From NCBI GenBank assembly GCA_002839765.1, contig PGYR01000013.1, positions 1 through 61,770 of the forward strand: a stretch of 61,770 bases of DNA. Reading direction: 5' to 3'. The notes under the pieces are model-generated. The model was not told the origin of the DNA. It did not search any database and saw only the letters and a program-made list of their open reading frames with translations. Position numbers and translations under genes: made by a program. The stretch is from Ignavibacteriae bacterium HGW-Ignavibacteriae-4 (GTDB taxonomy: Bacteria > Bacteroidota > Ignavibacteria > Kapaibacteriales > UBA2268). Numbering within the stretch: the stretch's first letter is position 1; each line of letters opens with the position of its first letter. Shown piece after piece: positions 27,806 through 37,295 of the stretch.

Positions 27806-29329
27806 TTACTTTGCGTAAAGATTCTTATAATAATCTTTGAATTCTTCTTCTTTCCCAGCTTTTACTTTAACTATTGCGTGTTTTTTATTTTGGAAAATGA
27901 TATCTGTCAAGTCATTATAATAATTCAGCATCCGATTATCACAGAGAATATAAGATTTTCTGTATAAATCAGCTAGACCATATTTGTACTTTAAGCTAAG
28001 TCCTAGTTGTTCTATGTACTCGTCTTCCCTATCGAAGTTTTTCTGAGTTACGAAAGTCAGTCCTGGGTATTTATAAGACTCAGTATTTATAGTCATCTCC
28101 GATGATTTCCCATCGAATATCACAGGACTACTTATATGATATTTGAGGTAATTAACACACTCTACGAAGCTAGTATTTACTTCATTATAGTGATTTAATC
28201 TAGACCGACTATGTAGATAACCAGAGTTCAATCTATCCCAATAGACCTCGACCAAAGAAGTAGAACGTGCATCGCGTCTGAAATTTGTATTCGGATCTAT
28301 GCTATCATAAGGATAGAATAAGAAAAATGCTGTTTGAATTACTATAATAATATAAAGTAGCCTGAAACCCTTTACATTTAAGAAATATATAATTCCAAAA
28401 ATTAGAATGATTGAAGCATAATTAAGGTAAACGTAGCCCTTAGAATAATGACCAAATACAAAGAATAATAGTGCTGGGACTATCCAAAATAAATTAAAAA
28501 CTATACTCTCATTCAACTTGATTTTTGCAAATTTCCTTTTTATTCCCAAATAGATGAATAAACCGAATATTGGCAGAAGGAATGTAATAGCATAAGCTAC
28601 AAATCCAGCCATATTCTTAACTGGACCAATCGGAGGCATTGGGCTATGAGTGTCAAACAACTTCAGATATGCTGCAAATCCACCGACTGAATTGAGCAAG
28701 GGCAAAAGCCAAAATGCCGTAACTATTAGTCCAAATAGATTAGCCAAAGCTAGAACTTTTGACGATAATTTCCCTTCTTTTGCATAAACATAAGTTATAT
28801 AGAAGTAGAGTGGAATAAGGAAGAACGCCGAACTCATTCGGATACCACCCATAACAGAGATAAGTGGTAGAAAATAAAAGTATGTACTTCGTTTATAGAA
28901 GAGCAAAGCAATCAACGATGAAAAGAAAAGATCATAGACATAGGATTCAGGAGTGCATTGATAAAACCATATCAATGGATTTGAAAACAATAAAATCACT
29001 AACCAAAATGATTTTTCTTCGTTGAAATGAAATAAGAAAAGCTTGAATATAATCAATGCAGATAGAGATGAGAAAGCTAAAACAAGTACTTTCATTGAGA
29101 TAAATGAATCTTTAGTAACTATATTAACAAAAGCAATAGTTTTGACTAGAACAAAATATCCTGGTAAATGTGGTCGTGATTCCTTTATATTATAATCTTG
29201 AGCAGCTAGTGCGAAACCTGCATCATCATCAGAAAGAAATACATTATAATCCAAAAAGAATGCAAATCTGGTAATAAATATGATTATTATTACCAAAACG
29301 GGATAAAAGTATCGAATCTCTTTGTTCAT
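27806..29329 (-). CDS. GT-C type polytopic membrane protein (GT39/DUF2723-like)
   Basis: The 507-residue protein has about eleven membrane helices in the first 380 residues and a soluble C-terminal part. The first loop carries D-D-D-A-G-F-A-L-A-A-Q-D-Y and the R-P-H-L-P-G-Y-F-V-L motif, typical of GT-C enzymes that transfer sugars from polyprenyl phosphate. No substrate can be named. It stands alone on its strand, with convergent asnB on one side and a divergent lipoprotein gene 63 bp from its start. Confidence 0.68.
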   Translation of the reverse strand: MNKEIRYFYPVLVIIIIFITRFAFFLDYNVFLSDDDAGFALAAQDYNIKESRPHLPGYFVLVKTIAFVNIVTKDSFISMKVLVLAFSSLSALIIFKLFLFHFNEEKSFWLVILLFSNPLIWFYQCTPESYVYDLFFSSLIALLFYKRSTYFYFLPLISVMGGIRMSSAFFLIPLYFYITYVYAKEGKLSSKVLALANLFGLIVTAFWLLPLLNSVGGFAAYLKLFDTHSPMPPIGPVKNMAGFVAYAITFLLPIFGLFIYLGIKRKFAKIKLNESIVFNLFWIVPALLFFVFGHYSKGYVYLNYASIILIFGIIYFLNVKGFRLLYIIIVIQTAFFLFYPYDSIDPNTNFRRDARSTSLVEVYWDRLNSGYLHSRSRLNHYNEVNTSFVECVNYLKYHISSPVIFDGKSSEMTINTESYKYPGLTFVTQKNFDREDEYIEQLGLSLKYKYGLADLYRKSYILCDNRMLNYYNDLTDIIFQNKKHAIVKVKAGKEEEFKDYYKNLYAK

Positions 29330-29392
29330 TTATTCTCTTAATAGTTATATTTACCAAAATAGAAATCCAAATTAAAAAAAATAGGTTAGAAT

Positions 29393-30037
29393 ATGTTCAG
29401 TAATGTTGATGATAAATTCATTCAATATAAATATTCCACATTTATAAAGAAATTTCTAATACTAATTTCTTTGCCTTTAATGGTTAGTTGTAGTTCTATT
29501 AATGGATATTATCCAATTGTACTTACAAAAGTTGAAAATAATTCTAATATTAGCGGTAGAATAGAAGTTGATAATATTGGGAAAGAATATTTAAATCTTT
29601 ATTCAGATGAATTAATTTCAACCTCTTGGGAATTTAAAGATGAAAGTATAATTGTTGCAATTGAAAATCTTTCAAATAATAATTTGACTCTAAACTGGAA
29701 TTATTATTTTCATGTTGATAGACATAATGATGATGCTAGTAGTATGAGGTCAAGTATTGATTATGTTGAGACTAATGGAGTAAAAACACCTTTATTATTT
29801 AAACCAAATGATAGAATTCAATTCATACTATCGAAACAATATTTTGGATGGAGGGAAGATACTAGTATTCTACCTTCAAGACATTCGAGTGAAGAAGATA
29901 TAAAAGAATATAAAAATGAATATAAATATAGAAAAATTAGAGTAAATTTACCATTTACAGTTGAGAATAAATATTTAGAGTATCTCTTTACATTTGATGT
30001 AAAAGACTTTGTAATTCAAGAAGAAAAAAATAATTAA
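29393..30037 (+). CDS. Hypothetical lipoprotein
   Basis: The 214-residue protein has a polar N-terminal stretch, a hydrophobic segment (about 20-32) and a lipobox-like L-M-V-S-C-S-S, predicting lipidation at about Cys33. The N-terminal extension before the hydrophobic core is longer than usual for a lipoprotein signal. The rest is beta-rich and Asn-rich with no domain I recognise. It lies 24 bp before kbl on the same strand. Function unknown. Confidence 0.6.
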   Translation: MFSNVDDKFIQYKYSTFIKKFLILISLPLMVSCSSINGYYPIVLTKVENNSNISGRIEVDNIGKEYLNLYSDELISTSWEFKDESIIVAIENLSNNNLTLNWNYYFHVDRHNDDASSMRSSIDYVETNGVKTPLLFKPNDRIQFILSKQYFGWREDTSILPSRHSSEEDIKEYKNEYKYRKIRVNLPFTVENKYLEYLFTFDVKDFVIQEEKNN

Positions 30038-30061
30038 ATAATAATAAATAGGTTTATATAT

Positions 30062-31303
30062 ATGTACGGAAGTATCAAAGATTATCTAAAATCTGAAATT
30101 GAAACACTAAAAGAAGAAAAACTTTACAAAACAGAAAGACGAATAGATTCTCCCCAATCATCTGAAATCACAGTTAATGGCAAGCAAGTTCTAAACTTCT
30201 GTGCTAATAATTATCTTGGTTTATCTTCGCACCCTAGAATAGTAGAAGCAGCCCACAAAGAAATGGACTTAAGAGGATATGGATTATCTTCAGTTAGGTT
30301 TATATGTGGTACGCAAGACAGTCACTTAGCACTTGAAGAGAAACTGTCTAAGTTTATAGGAACGGAAGCTACTATATTATTCAGCTCTTGCTTTGATGCA
30401 AACGGTGCGTTTTTCGAGCCGTTCTTCGGCCCCGAAGATGCAATTATCACAGATGCACTTAATCACGCATCTATCATAGATGGTATTAGATTGAGTAAAG
30501 CACAGAGATGGATATACAAGCACTCTGATATGAGAGATGTTGAAGAGCTAGACCAAGCAACTGGAAAGTCAGCTAAGGGATTGGAGAAATGTTTACAAGA
30601 AGCGAAAGATTGCCGATTCAAAGTGATAGCAACTGATGGTGCTTTCTCTATGGATGGCGATATAGCTAAATTGAAAGAAATATGCGATTTGGCAGATAAA
30701 TATGATGCATTAGTTATGGTAGATGATAGTCACGCAACTGGATTTATGGGTAAAACTGGACGTGGTACTCACGAACACTTTGATGTGATAGATAGAGTAG
30801 ATATTATCACAACTACCTTCGGTAAGGCTTTAGGTGGTGCTTCTGGTGGATGTATCTCAGGTAAAAAAGAGATGATAGAGTGGTTACGTAACAAAGGTCG
30901 TCCTTATCTATTCTCTAACTCATTAGCTCCTGCTGTAGTCGGAGCTACATCGGAAGCAATAGATATGATAACAGAATCGACAGACTTACTAGACCAAATC
31001 AGAAAGAACACTAAGCGATTTAGAGACGACCTAAACGCAGCTGGTTTCGACATAATAGAGAGCATACACCCTATCGTTCCAATTATGTTCCGTAACTTCG
31101 ATGATAGTGCTAAGTTAGCCGTTGAGTTTGCGGATAGAATGCTTGAAGAAGGTATATACGTAATCGCATTCTCATTCCCAGTGGTACCAAAGAAAATGGA
31201 TAGAATCAGAGTACAACTTTCTGCTGGGCACTCTGATGAGCAAGTAACTAAAGCCATAGCGGCATTTATAAAAGTTGGTAAAGAACTGAATGTCATCAAA
31301 TGA
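30062..31303 (+). CDS. kbl: Glycine C-acetyltransferase (2-amino-3-ketobutyrate CoA ligase)
   Basis: This PLP enzyme cleaves 2-amino-3-oxobutyrate with CoA to glycine and acetyl-CoA, completing threonine breakdown. The 413-residue protein is a fold-type I alpha-oxoamine synthase with N-Y-L-G-L-S, F-S-S-C-F-D-A-N, the D-D-S-H-A-T-G motif and the PLP lysine in T-T-T-F-G-K-A-L-G-G. These features are shared with BioF and serine palmitoyltransferase; the N-terminus and L-N-H-A-S-I-I-D-G-I-R-L-S fit Kbl best. No threonine dehydrogenase is present in the window. It overlaps the next small gene by 14 bp. Confidence 0.85.
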   Translation: MYGSIKDYLKSEIETLKEEKLYKTERRIDSPQSSEITVNGKQVLNFCANNYLGLSSHPRIVEAAHKEMDLRGYGLSSVRFICGTQDSHLALEEKLSKFIGTEATILFSSCFDANGAFFEPFFGPEDAIITDALNHASIIDGIRLSKAQRWIYKHSDMRDVEELDQATGKSAKGLEKCLQEAKDCRFKVIATDGAFSMDGDIAKLKEICDLADKYDALVMVDDSHATGFMGKTGRGTHEHFDVIDRVDIITTTFGKALGGASGGCISGKKEMIEWLRNKGRPYLFSNSLAPAVVGATSEAIDMITESTDLLDQIRKNTKRFRDDLNAAGFDIIESIHPIVPIMFRNFDDSAKLAVEFADRMLEEGIYVIAFSFPVVPKKMDRIRVQLSAGHSDEQVTKAIAAFIKVGKELNVIK

Positions 31304-31445
31304 TAAAAAGTTAACGGAAGGCCGCGATTACTATATAGATGATCGCGGCTATTTCGTATTCACAGAAGAATATCACAAAAAACGTGGGTTTTGTTGCAAA
31401 TCTGGCTGCAAGCACTGCCCCTATGGATATGAGAAAAAACAATAA
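31290..31445 (+). CDS. Small DUF5522 family cysteine-rich protein (51 aa)
   Basis: This 51-codon gene starts inside the end of kbl (14-bp overlap) and its stop shares bases with the next ATG (TAATG). It has D-Y-Y-I-D-D-R-G-Y-F-V-F-T, Y-H-K-K-R-G-F-C-C and G-C-K-H-C-P-Y-G, the signature I know from DUF5522, a tiny conserved family of unknown function. The four cysteines (35, 36, 40, 43) with His42 could bind a metal. Coupling on both sides supports its reality. Confidence 0.88.
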   Translation: MSSNDKKLTEGRDYYIDDRGYFVFTEEYHKKRGFCCKSGCKHCPYGYEKKQ

Positions 31446-31693
31446 TGTATAAATTATTCAAAAATATAATTATCTACGGTTTCTGTATAGGCGGGTTAGC
31501 ACTTGCTATCTACTTCAAGGACTTGGGTAATAACCTACTAGCTCTGATATTCCTAATTATCTCAGTAGGATACTTTATGTCTGCTATATTCAGAAAAAGC
31601 CAGAATAAAGTGCTAAACTTCCTGATAGATTTAACAATTATAACTGGCTTTACTTGTTTGATTAGCTATATACTGATTGATTTGTTGAGGTAG
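31445..31693 (+). CDS. Small hypothetical membrane protein (82 aa)
   Basis: The protein has three predicted membrane helices (about 5-24, 29-47 and 57-80) and no recognised domain. Its ATG overlaps the stop of the DUF5522 gene (TAATG), so translation is coupled to it and to kbl. It is convergent with the T9SS sorting-domain remnant, with 2 bp between ends. Function unknown. Confidence 0.6.
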   Translation: MYKLFKNIIIYGFCIGGLALAIYFKDLGNNLLALIFLIISVGYFMSAIFRKSQNKVLNFLIDLTIITGFTCLISYILIDLLR

Positions 31694-31695
31694 AT

Positions 31696-31989
31696 TTACT
31701 CTACCACTACTTTCACTGCTTTCTCTTCCGTACCGTGCTTGATGTTGATAAGGTATATACCCAGCAGAGCAGATGTACAATCCCATATTAGATTACCATA
31801 ATGGCTCTCTTGCTTAACTAAGCTTAGTTTACCAGCAGCATCTATCTTTTTACCAGTTATATCATATATACTAATATCATCTGTAGTCATCAGTAAATTA
31901 ACATCCCAATAGAATAGCACCTTAACCTCTGACTTTGCTGGGTTAGGGTAAGGAGGGTAAGTATAAAGATAATTGCGCTCTATTTCAAC
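31696..31989 (-). pseudogene. Orphan T9SS type A sorting-domain remnant
   Basis: The open frame reads Y-P-N-P-A-K-S-E-V-K-V near its start, I-S-I-Y-D-I-T-G-K-K-I in the middle and L-L-G-I-Y-L-I-N-I near its end, a complete T9SS type A C-terminal domain of about 90 residues. A TAA codon at 31990-31992 stops the frame immediately upstream. There is no signal peptide and no passenger domain, because the phosphohexomutase terminator begins about 90 bp further upstream. It looks like the tail of a deleted secreted-protein gene. An ATG at 31920 would give a 74-residue product that could not be exported. Confidence 0.7.
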
Positions 31990-32080
31990 TTAGATCTGGA
32001 TAGTATTAAAATTGTCAAATTTTAATACTACTAGTAGAAACATAAAAATTTGGTTGAGAAATAACAAAAAAGAATATCTC

Positions 32081-32108
32081 AAAAAAAAAAAGCCACCCTC
32101 AGGCAGCC
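32081..32108 (-). terminator. Rho-independent terminator after the phosphohexomutase gene
   Basis: On the minus strand a GC-rich hairpin (GCTGCC, loop TGAG, GGTGGC, with two G-T pairs) is followed by a run of at least ten T. It lies 30 bp after the stop codon and ends the long minus-strand run that begins at the K+ channel gene. The same 17-bp core recurs after glyA. Confidence 0.85.
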
Positions 32109-32138
32109 ATTTTATAAAAATCTTATATCAGTTTTAGG

Positions 32139-33542
32139 CTATTTCAAATCCATTGCTTCGTGCAATAGCTCATTAACTACTGTCATAGATTCAGCTTCAG
32201 CATAGAATCTAAGTAATGGCTCAGTGCCAGATGCTCTTATCAATAGCCAAGCATGATTGAAATAGAACTTAATACCATCTTTGGTATCAACTCTTTCAAC
32301 TTCGAATCTACCGATTTTACTAGGTATCTTGTAAGCAGCATTCAGAATAGTATCTTTTTCTTCTTGAGTCATTTTCTTATCTATTCTATGATAGCGGTGC
32401 GGCCCAAATTGCTCATCCAAATCATCGCATAACTCTTTCAAAGATTTACCAGTTACAGCCATCGCTTCTAATAGTAAAAGTCCGTTGAATATACCGTCAC
32501 GTTCTGGAATATGCAACGAAGTACCTAACCCACCGGACTCCTCACCACCTATAAGAACATTCTTATCTATCATCAATTCAGCAGTATATTTGAAGCCAAC
32601 AGGAGTTTCGTGCAGAGTTATTCCCTTGTCTTCGCAATACATATCAACCATCGAAGTAAGCGAAACAGTCTTTACCACATCGCCTCTTTTACCTTTGATT
32701 TCATACAGATAGCGAAGTAATATCATAAATATCTTGTGCGAATCTACGAAGTTACCTTCTCCATCCACAGTTCCTAATCTATCTGCATCACCGTCTGTAG
32801 CTAAACCGAAATCAAATTCGCCACTTTTGATAGTAGTAATCAAATCACCTAAGCAACTTTCTATAGGCTCTGGATGATCTATATCACCGAATCCAGGATT
32901 CCATTCACTATGCAATTCGAATACCTTATCAATTAAACCTTCTAACATACCCATTCCAGCGCCATGCATAGGGTCGAATATGACTTTGAAATCCGCAGCA
33001 CGAATTGCATCCATATCCAAACGCTTTTTGATATGGCGAATATATGTGTCTTTAGCATCGAAATACTTGATTAATCCTTTTTCTTCATAGTGAGCAACCG
33101 AATCAAGATTAAATTCGAATCCGTCTGTCATTCTCTTTTGAAGCATTTCTTCTAATCTTGCAATTTGTGAGGGAGTAGCAGGACCGCCAAAACTTCCCTT
33201 AACTTTGAATCCGTTATAAATAGCTGGATTATGAGACGCTGTAATAACGAAACCCAACTCAGCTTTCTTTTGTCTAGTATTAAATGATACTTGAGGAGTA
33301 GAAGATATATTGTCACTTAAGTTAACAACTATTCCTTGTGATGCCAATATCTTAGCTGTTTCTTCGGCGAATTCTCTAGACATAAACCTACCGTCATAGC
33401 CAATCACAGCACTTGGGTTAGTCTGTCCACCTGAAATTTCTTTTACATAATCAGCACTTGCAAGTGCTACATATCTTAAGTTAGTATAAGTAAAATCATC
33501 GGCTATAATTCCTCTCCAGCCGTCAGTTCCAAATTTAATCAT
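32139..33542 (-). CDS. Phosphoglucomutase/phosphomannomutase family protein
   Basis: The 467-residue alpha-D-phosphohexomutase has the N-terminal K-F-G-T-D-G-W-R-G-I, the catalytic phosphoserine loop T-A-S-H-N-P-A, the metal loop D-G-D-A-D-R, the sugar-specificity loop G-E-E-S-G-G and the C-terminal phosphate-binding R-A-S-G-T-E-P-L. It interconverts hexose 1- and 6-phosphates. W in the first motif and G-E-E-S-G-G favour a PGM/PMM rather than GlmM. It is the last gene before a terminator, 6 bp after eno. Confidence 0.9.
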   Translation of the reverse strand: MIKFGTDGWRGIIADDFTYTNLRYVALASADYVKEISGGQTNPSAVIGYDGRFMSREFAEETAKILASQGIVVNLSDNISSTPQVSFNTRQKKAELGFVITASHNPAIYNGFKVKGSFGGPATPSQIARLEEMLQKRMTDGFEFNLDSVAHYEEKGLIKYFDAKDTYIRHIKKRLDMDAIRAADFKVIFDPMHGAGMGMLEGLIDKVFELHSEWNPGFGDIDHPEPIESCLGDLITTIKSGEFDFGLATDGDADRLGTVDGEGNFVDSHKIFMILLRYLYEIKGKRGDVVKTVSLTSMVDMYCEDKGITLHETPVGFKYTAELMIDKNVLIGGEESGGLGTSLHIPERDGIFNGLLLLEAMAVTGKSLKELCDDLDEQFGPHRYHRIDKKMTQEEKDTILNAAYKIPSKIGRFEVERVDTKDGIKFYFNHAWLLIRASGTEPLLRFYAEAESMTVVNELLHEAMDLK

Positions 33543-33548
33543 ATTCTC

Positions 33549-34844
<1,296 letters not shown>

Positions 34845-35153
34845 CTATTCCTCATTAGCATTTAATTTTATAGAATCTATTTTATTGGCAAGTTTGAAGT
34901 CTAATTCGGTTAGACCACCAGCGTCGTGGGTACTGACGCTTATTCTGACTTTGTTCCACCCGTAAATTTCTATATTAGGATGGTGATCCATACTCTCTGA
35001 TATAATAGCAACCGAATTTACAAATCCTATAGCGGATGCAAAATCGGCTGCTACTATTTCTCTTTTAATTTCTTTTCCGTCTTTTTTCCAGTTGACCAAA
35101 TCTTCTAATTCGTCATCTATTCTCTCATCATCTAATAGTTCTGGTCTTGACAT
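34845..35153 (-). CDS. 4a-hydroxytetrahydrobiopterin dehydratase (PCD/DCoH family)
   Basis: The 102-residue protein has the family motif D-H-H-P-N-I-E-I-Y (catalytic His pair), W-x-K-V-R-I-S-V-S-T-H-D-A-G-G-L-T and D-x-x-L-A-N-K-I-D. Such enzymes recycle the oxidised pterin made by aromatic amino acid hydroxylases, and in bacteria they also act in molybdopterin metabolism. No hydroxylase is present here. It sits between trxA (6 bp) and eno (3 bp). Confidence 0.93.
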   Translation of the reverse strand: MSRPELLDDERIDDELEDLVNWKKDGKEIKREIVAADFASAIGFVNSVAIISESMDHHPNIEIYGWNKVRISVSTHDAGGLTELDFKLANKIDSIKLNANEE

Positions 35154-35159
35154 TGTATA

Positions 35160-35486
35160 TTATCCCATTAGGGCGTTTAATTTGCTTTGTATTTGTTCTT
35201 TAGGAACTGCACCAACGATAGTTTCAACTTGCTCGCCACCTTTGAACATCAAGATAGTAGGGATAGAACGGATACCGTATTGCATAGCAACTTGTTGATT
35301 ATTATCTACATCTACTTTTGCAATCATTGCTTTTCCGTCATATTCTGTAGCTAACTCATCAATTATTGGAGCTATCATTCTACATGGACCGCACCAAGCT
35401 GCCCAAAAATCTACTACTACTGGTACGTCTGAATTTTTAATTTCTTCTGTAAAATTTGCATCTGTTAAGTGAATTGGTTGAGACAT
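35160..35486 (-). CDS. trxA: Thioredoxin
   Basis: The 108-residue protein has the active site W-C-G-P-C (residues 31-35), the V-D-F-W-A-x-W strand, D-V-D-N-N-Q and the cis-proline loop R-S-I-P-T. This is a canonical cytoplasmic thioredoxin with no signal peptide. It is followed by the pterin dehydratase gene after 6 bp and preceded by the HAD phosphatase gene after 86 bp, a gap wide enough for its own promoter. Confidence 0.97.
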   Translation of the reverse strand: MSQPIHLTDANFTEEIKNSDVPVVVDFWAAWCGPCRMIAPIIDELATEYDGKAMIAKVDVDNNQQVAMQYGIRSIPTILMFKGGEQVETIVGAVPKEQIQSKLNALMG

Positions 35487-35572
35487 TCTGTTCTCCGATT
35501 ATATATTTTGTTATTAAACTTGAAATCTTTGTGTATAAGACGATTTCGGCTATCGAATTATTTTACTTGCCA

Positions 35573-36106
35573 CTACTTGACTATATTCTCAAAACTATTA
35601 ATGAATTTTGTATAATTTGAGAACACAAAATTAGCTTTATTTTCTGAGAAATCACCTATTAGAATTGTTTTTATTCCTGCTCTTTCGCCAGCAATTGCAT
35701 CTGACTCACTATCACCTAAAAAAAAAGAATTTTCTTTATCAATATTCCATTTATCAATAGCTTCGAGTATCATTCCTGGTTCTGGTTTTCTAGTTTTAGA
35801 TCCACTATTAGCCAAATCTGGACTATAGTATATATCGTCAAAGCTAAAACCAAATTTCTGATATAGATTGAACTGCATTAGATTATGAACTTTATTAAGC
35901 TCGTCAAAGGTCATTAAACCTTTACCTATTCCTTGTTGATTTGTGATTATAATTTTTAGAAAACCTAGTTTTTCAGTCTTCTGAAATAACTCTAGAAATT
36001 CGGGTATAAACTCAAACTCTTCGTAGCTCTTTATATAACCACCAACCTTTCTTTTATTTACAATTCCATCTCTATCGAAGAAAAAACACTTATTCATATA
36101 ATCCAC
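35573..36106 (-). CDS. HAD-IIIA phosphatase (GmhB-like, D,D-heptose-1,7-bisphosphate 7-phosphatase)
   Basis: The 177-residue protein has HAD motif I F-F-D-R-D-G, motif II I-I-T-N-Q-Q-G-I-G-K-G, motif III in R-K-P-E-P-G-M and motif IV G-D-S-E-S-D-A. These fit the histidinol-phosphate/GmhB branch. GmhB dephosphorylates heptose bisphosphate in LPS core synthesis. The usual C-x-C zinc loop of GmhB is not evident (Y-Y-S-P-D-L-A-N-S-G), so the substrate is less sure. The first ATG overlaps the glycosyltransferase gene by 17 bp; an internal ATG three codons on (start 36097) is also possible. Confidence 0.82.
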   Translation of the reverse strand: MDYMNKCFFFDRDGIVNKRKVGGYIKSYEEFEFIPEFLELFQKTEKLGFLKIIITNQQGIGKGLMTFDELNKVHNLMQFNLYQKFGFSFDDIYYSPDLANSGSKTRKPEPGMILEAIDKWNIDKENSFFLGDSESDAIAGERAGIKTILIGDFSENKANFVFSNYTKFINSFENIVK

Positions 36107-37286
36107 AAACTACTTTTATTACTGCATCGCATTGGTCATATATTATATCCCATGAATGTGTTCTGATTATATATTCACGAGCATTTTTACTTATTTTCTC
36201 TGATAATTGCTTGTCTTTTAGTAATTGTATTACTTTAGCAGCAAATTCTTCAGAGCTCTCTGCTATCATTATTTCTTCACCGTCTGTAGCATATATACCT
36301 TGATTACCAGTAGTAGTAGTTACAATTGGACAACCAGTGCTCATTGCCTCTAATAGTTTATTCTGAATTCCAGTTCCCCCATAGTGTGGGTGAACATAGA
36401 CTGCGGCTTTTTGCAAATATGATACTATTTCTGGTACATTAGAATGTATTTCTACATCATCATCTACTAAATTTGATACAGCTTTCGAAGGATTTGCCCC
36501 TGCTAATACTAATTTTATTTTTGGGAATTCTTTTTTAACTAGTGGCAATATTTCACTTACCAATCTATTTATCATTAGTTCATTTGCCCATACATCTAAC
36601 TTTCCAGTAAAGAGCAAATTTTCTCGTTCTTGTTTTTCGTCTGGTACAAACTTTTCTACATCTACCCCATTTGACAATAAGTGATAGTTACCTTTTGGGT
36701 TTAACTTTCTCATTAGCTTTATATCATCTTCAGTGACGAAAGTTACAGCATCGAAAAAGTTCACAATTTCAGGTTCGTATTTACTCAGTTTCTTCCATTC
36801 CCAATATCTGATAAGTTTTTGCTTTAGGTTCTTAGTTCCTTTGTATGAACGCTTTTGATATTCAGTCCTACAATCTTCTGCCATCAAAATGCTTGGTATC
36901 TGTGCATTCTTGATATATTCCGCAGTTCTCATAAAAAATGAAAAGGCAAGATCAAAGTTTTTTTCATCAATTAACTTTTCTACTTCTTCATGATATTGTT
37001 TTTGTTCATAATAAAGTATTTCAAGTGGTTTTTTTGACATTAACTTAGGTAATGAACTGATGCCAGCATTAAATGGTTTCAATGGAATTACATGTAAGTC
37101 AACGCCTAGCTTCTTTACAGAGTTCTTTAGACTTTCAGTAAATTTTTTTCCTTGAAAGAATGTTACCAGAGTTACATTGTGCTCTTTTGCTAGATGTTTT
37201 ATTATATAATACGGTTTTACCCTATCTCCGCCTATTAGTGGGAATGGGTATCTAGGTAATAAAAATAATATATTCAATTTCTTCAT
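36090..37286 (-). CDS. GT4-like glycosyltransferase
   Basis: The 398-residue GT-B enzyme has the N-terminal glycine loop I-G-G-D-R-V-K-P, L-L-S-N-G-V-D-V-E-K-F and L-L-F-T-G-K-L-D at the domain junction, and the donor-binding G-T-G-I-Q-N-K-L-L-E-A-M-S-T-G-C-P-I-V-T. The C-terminal half resembles glycosyltransferases I know as associated with exosortase loci (TIGR03087 type), which may be coincidence. A good AGGAGATT leader precedes the ATG. It lies 9 bp after the helicase gene and overlaps the HAD gene. Donor and acceptor unknown. Confidence 0.88.
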   Translation of the reverse strand: MKKLNILFLLPRYPFPLIGGDRVKPYYIIKHLAKEHNVTLVTFFQGKKFTESLKNSVKKLGVDLHVIPLKPFNAGISSLPKLMSKKPLEILYYEQKQYHEEVEKLIDEKNFDLAFSFFMRTAEYIKNAQIPSILMAEDCRTEYQKRSYKGTKNLKQKLIRYWEWKKLSKYEPEIVNFFDAVTFVTEDDIKLMRKLNPKGNYHLLSNGVDVEKFVPDEKQERENLLFTGKLDVWANELMINRLVSEILPLVKKEFPKIKLVLAGANPSKAVSNLVDDDVEIHSNVPEIVSYLQKAAVYVHPHYGGTGIQNKLLEAMSTGCPIVTTTTGNQGIYATDGEEIMIAESSEEFAAKVIQLLKDKQLSEKISKNAREYIIRTHSWDIIYDQCDAVIKVVCGLYE

Positions 37287-37295
37287 TGCAATCTC

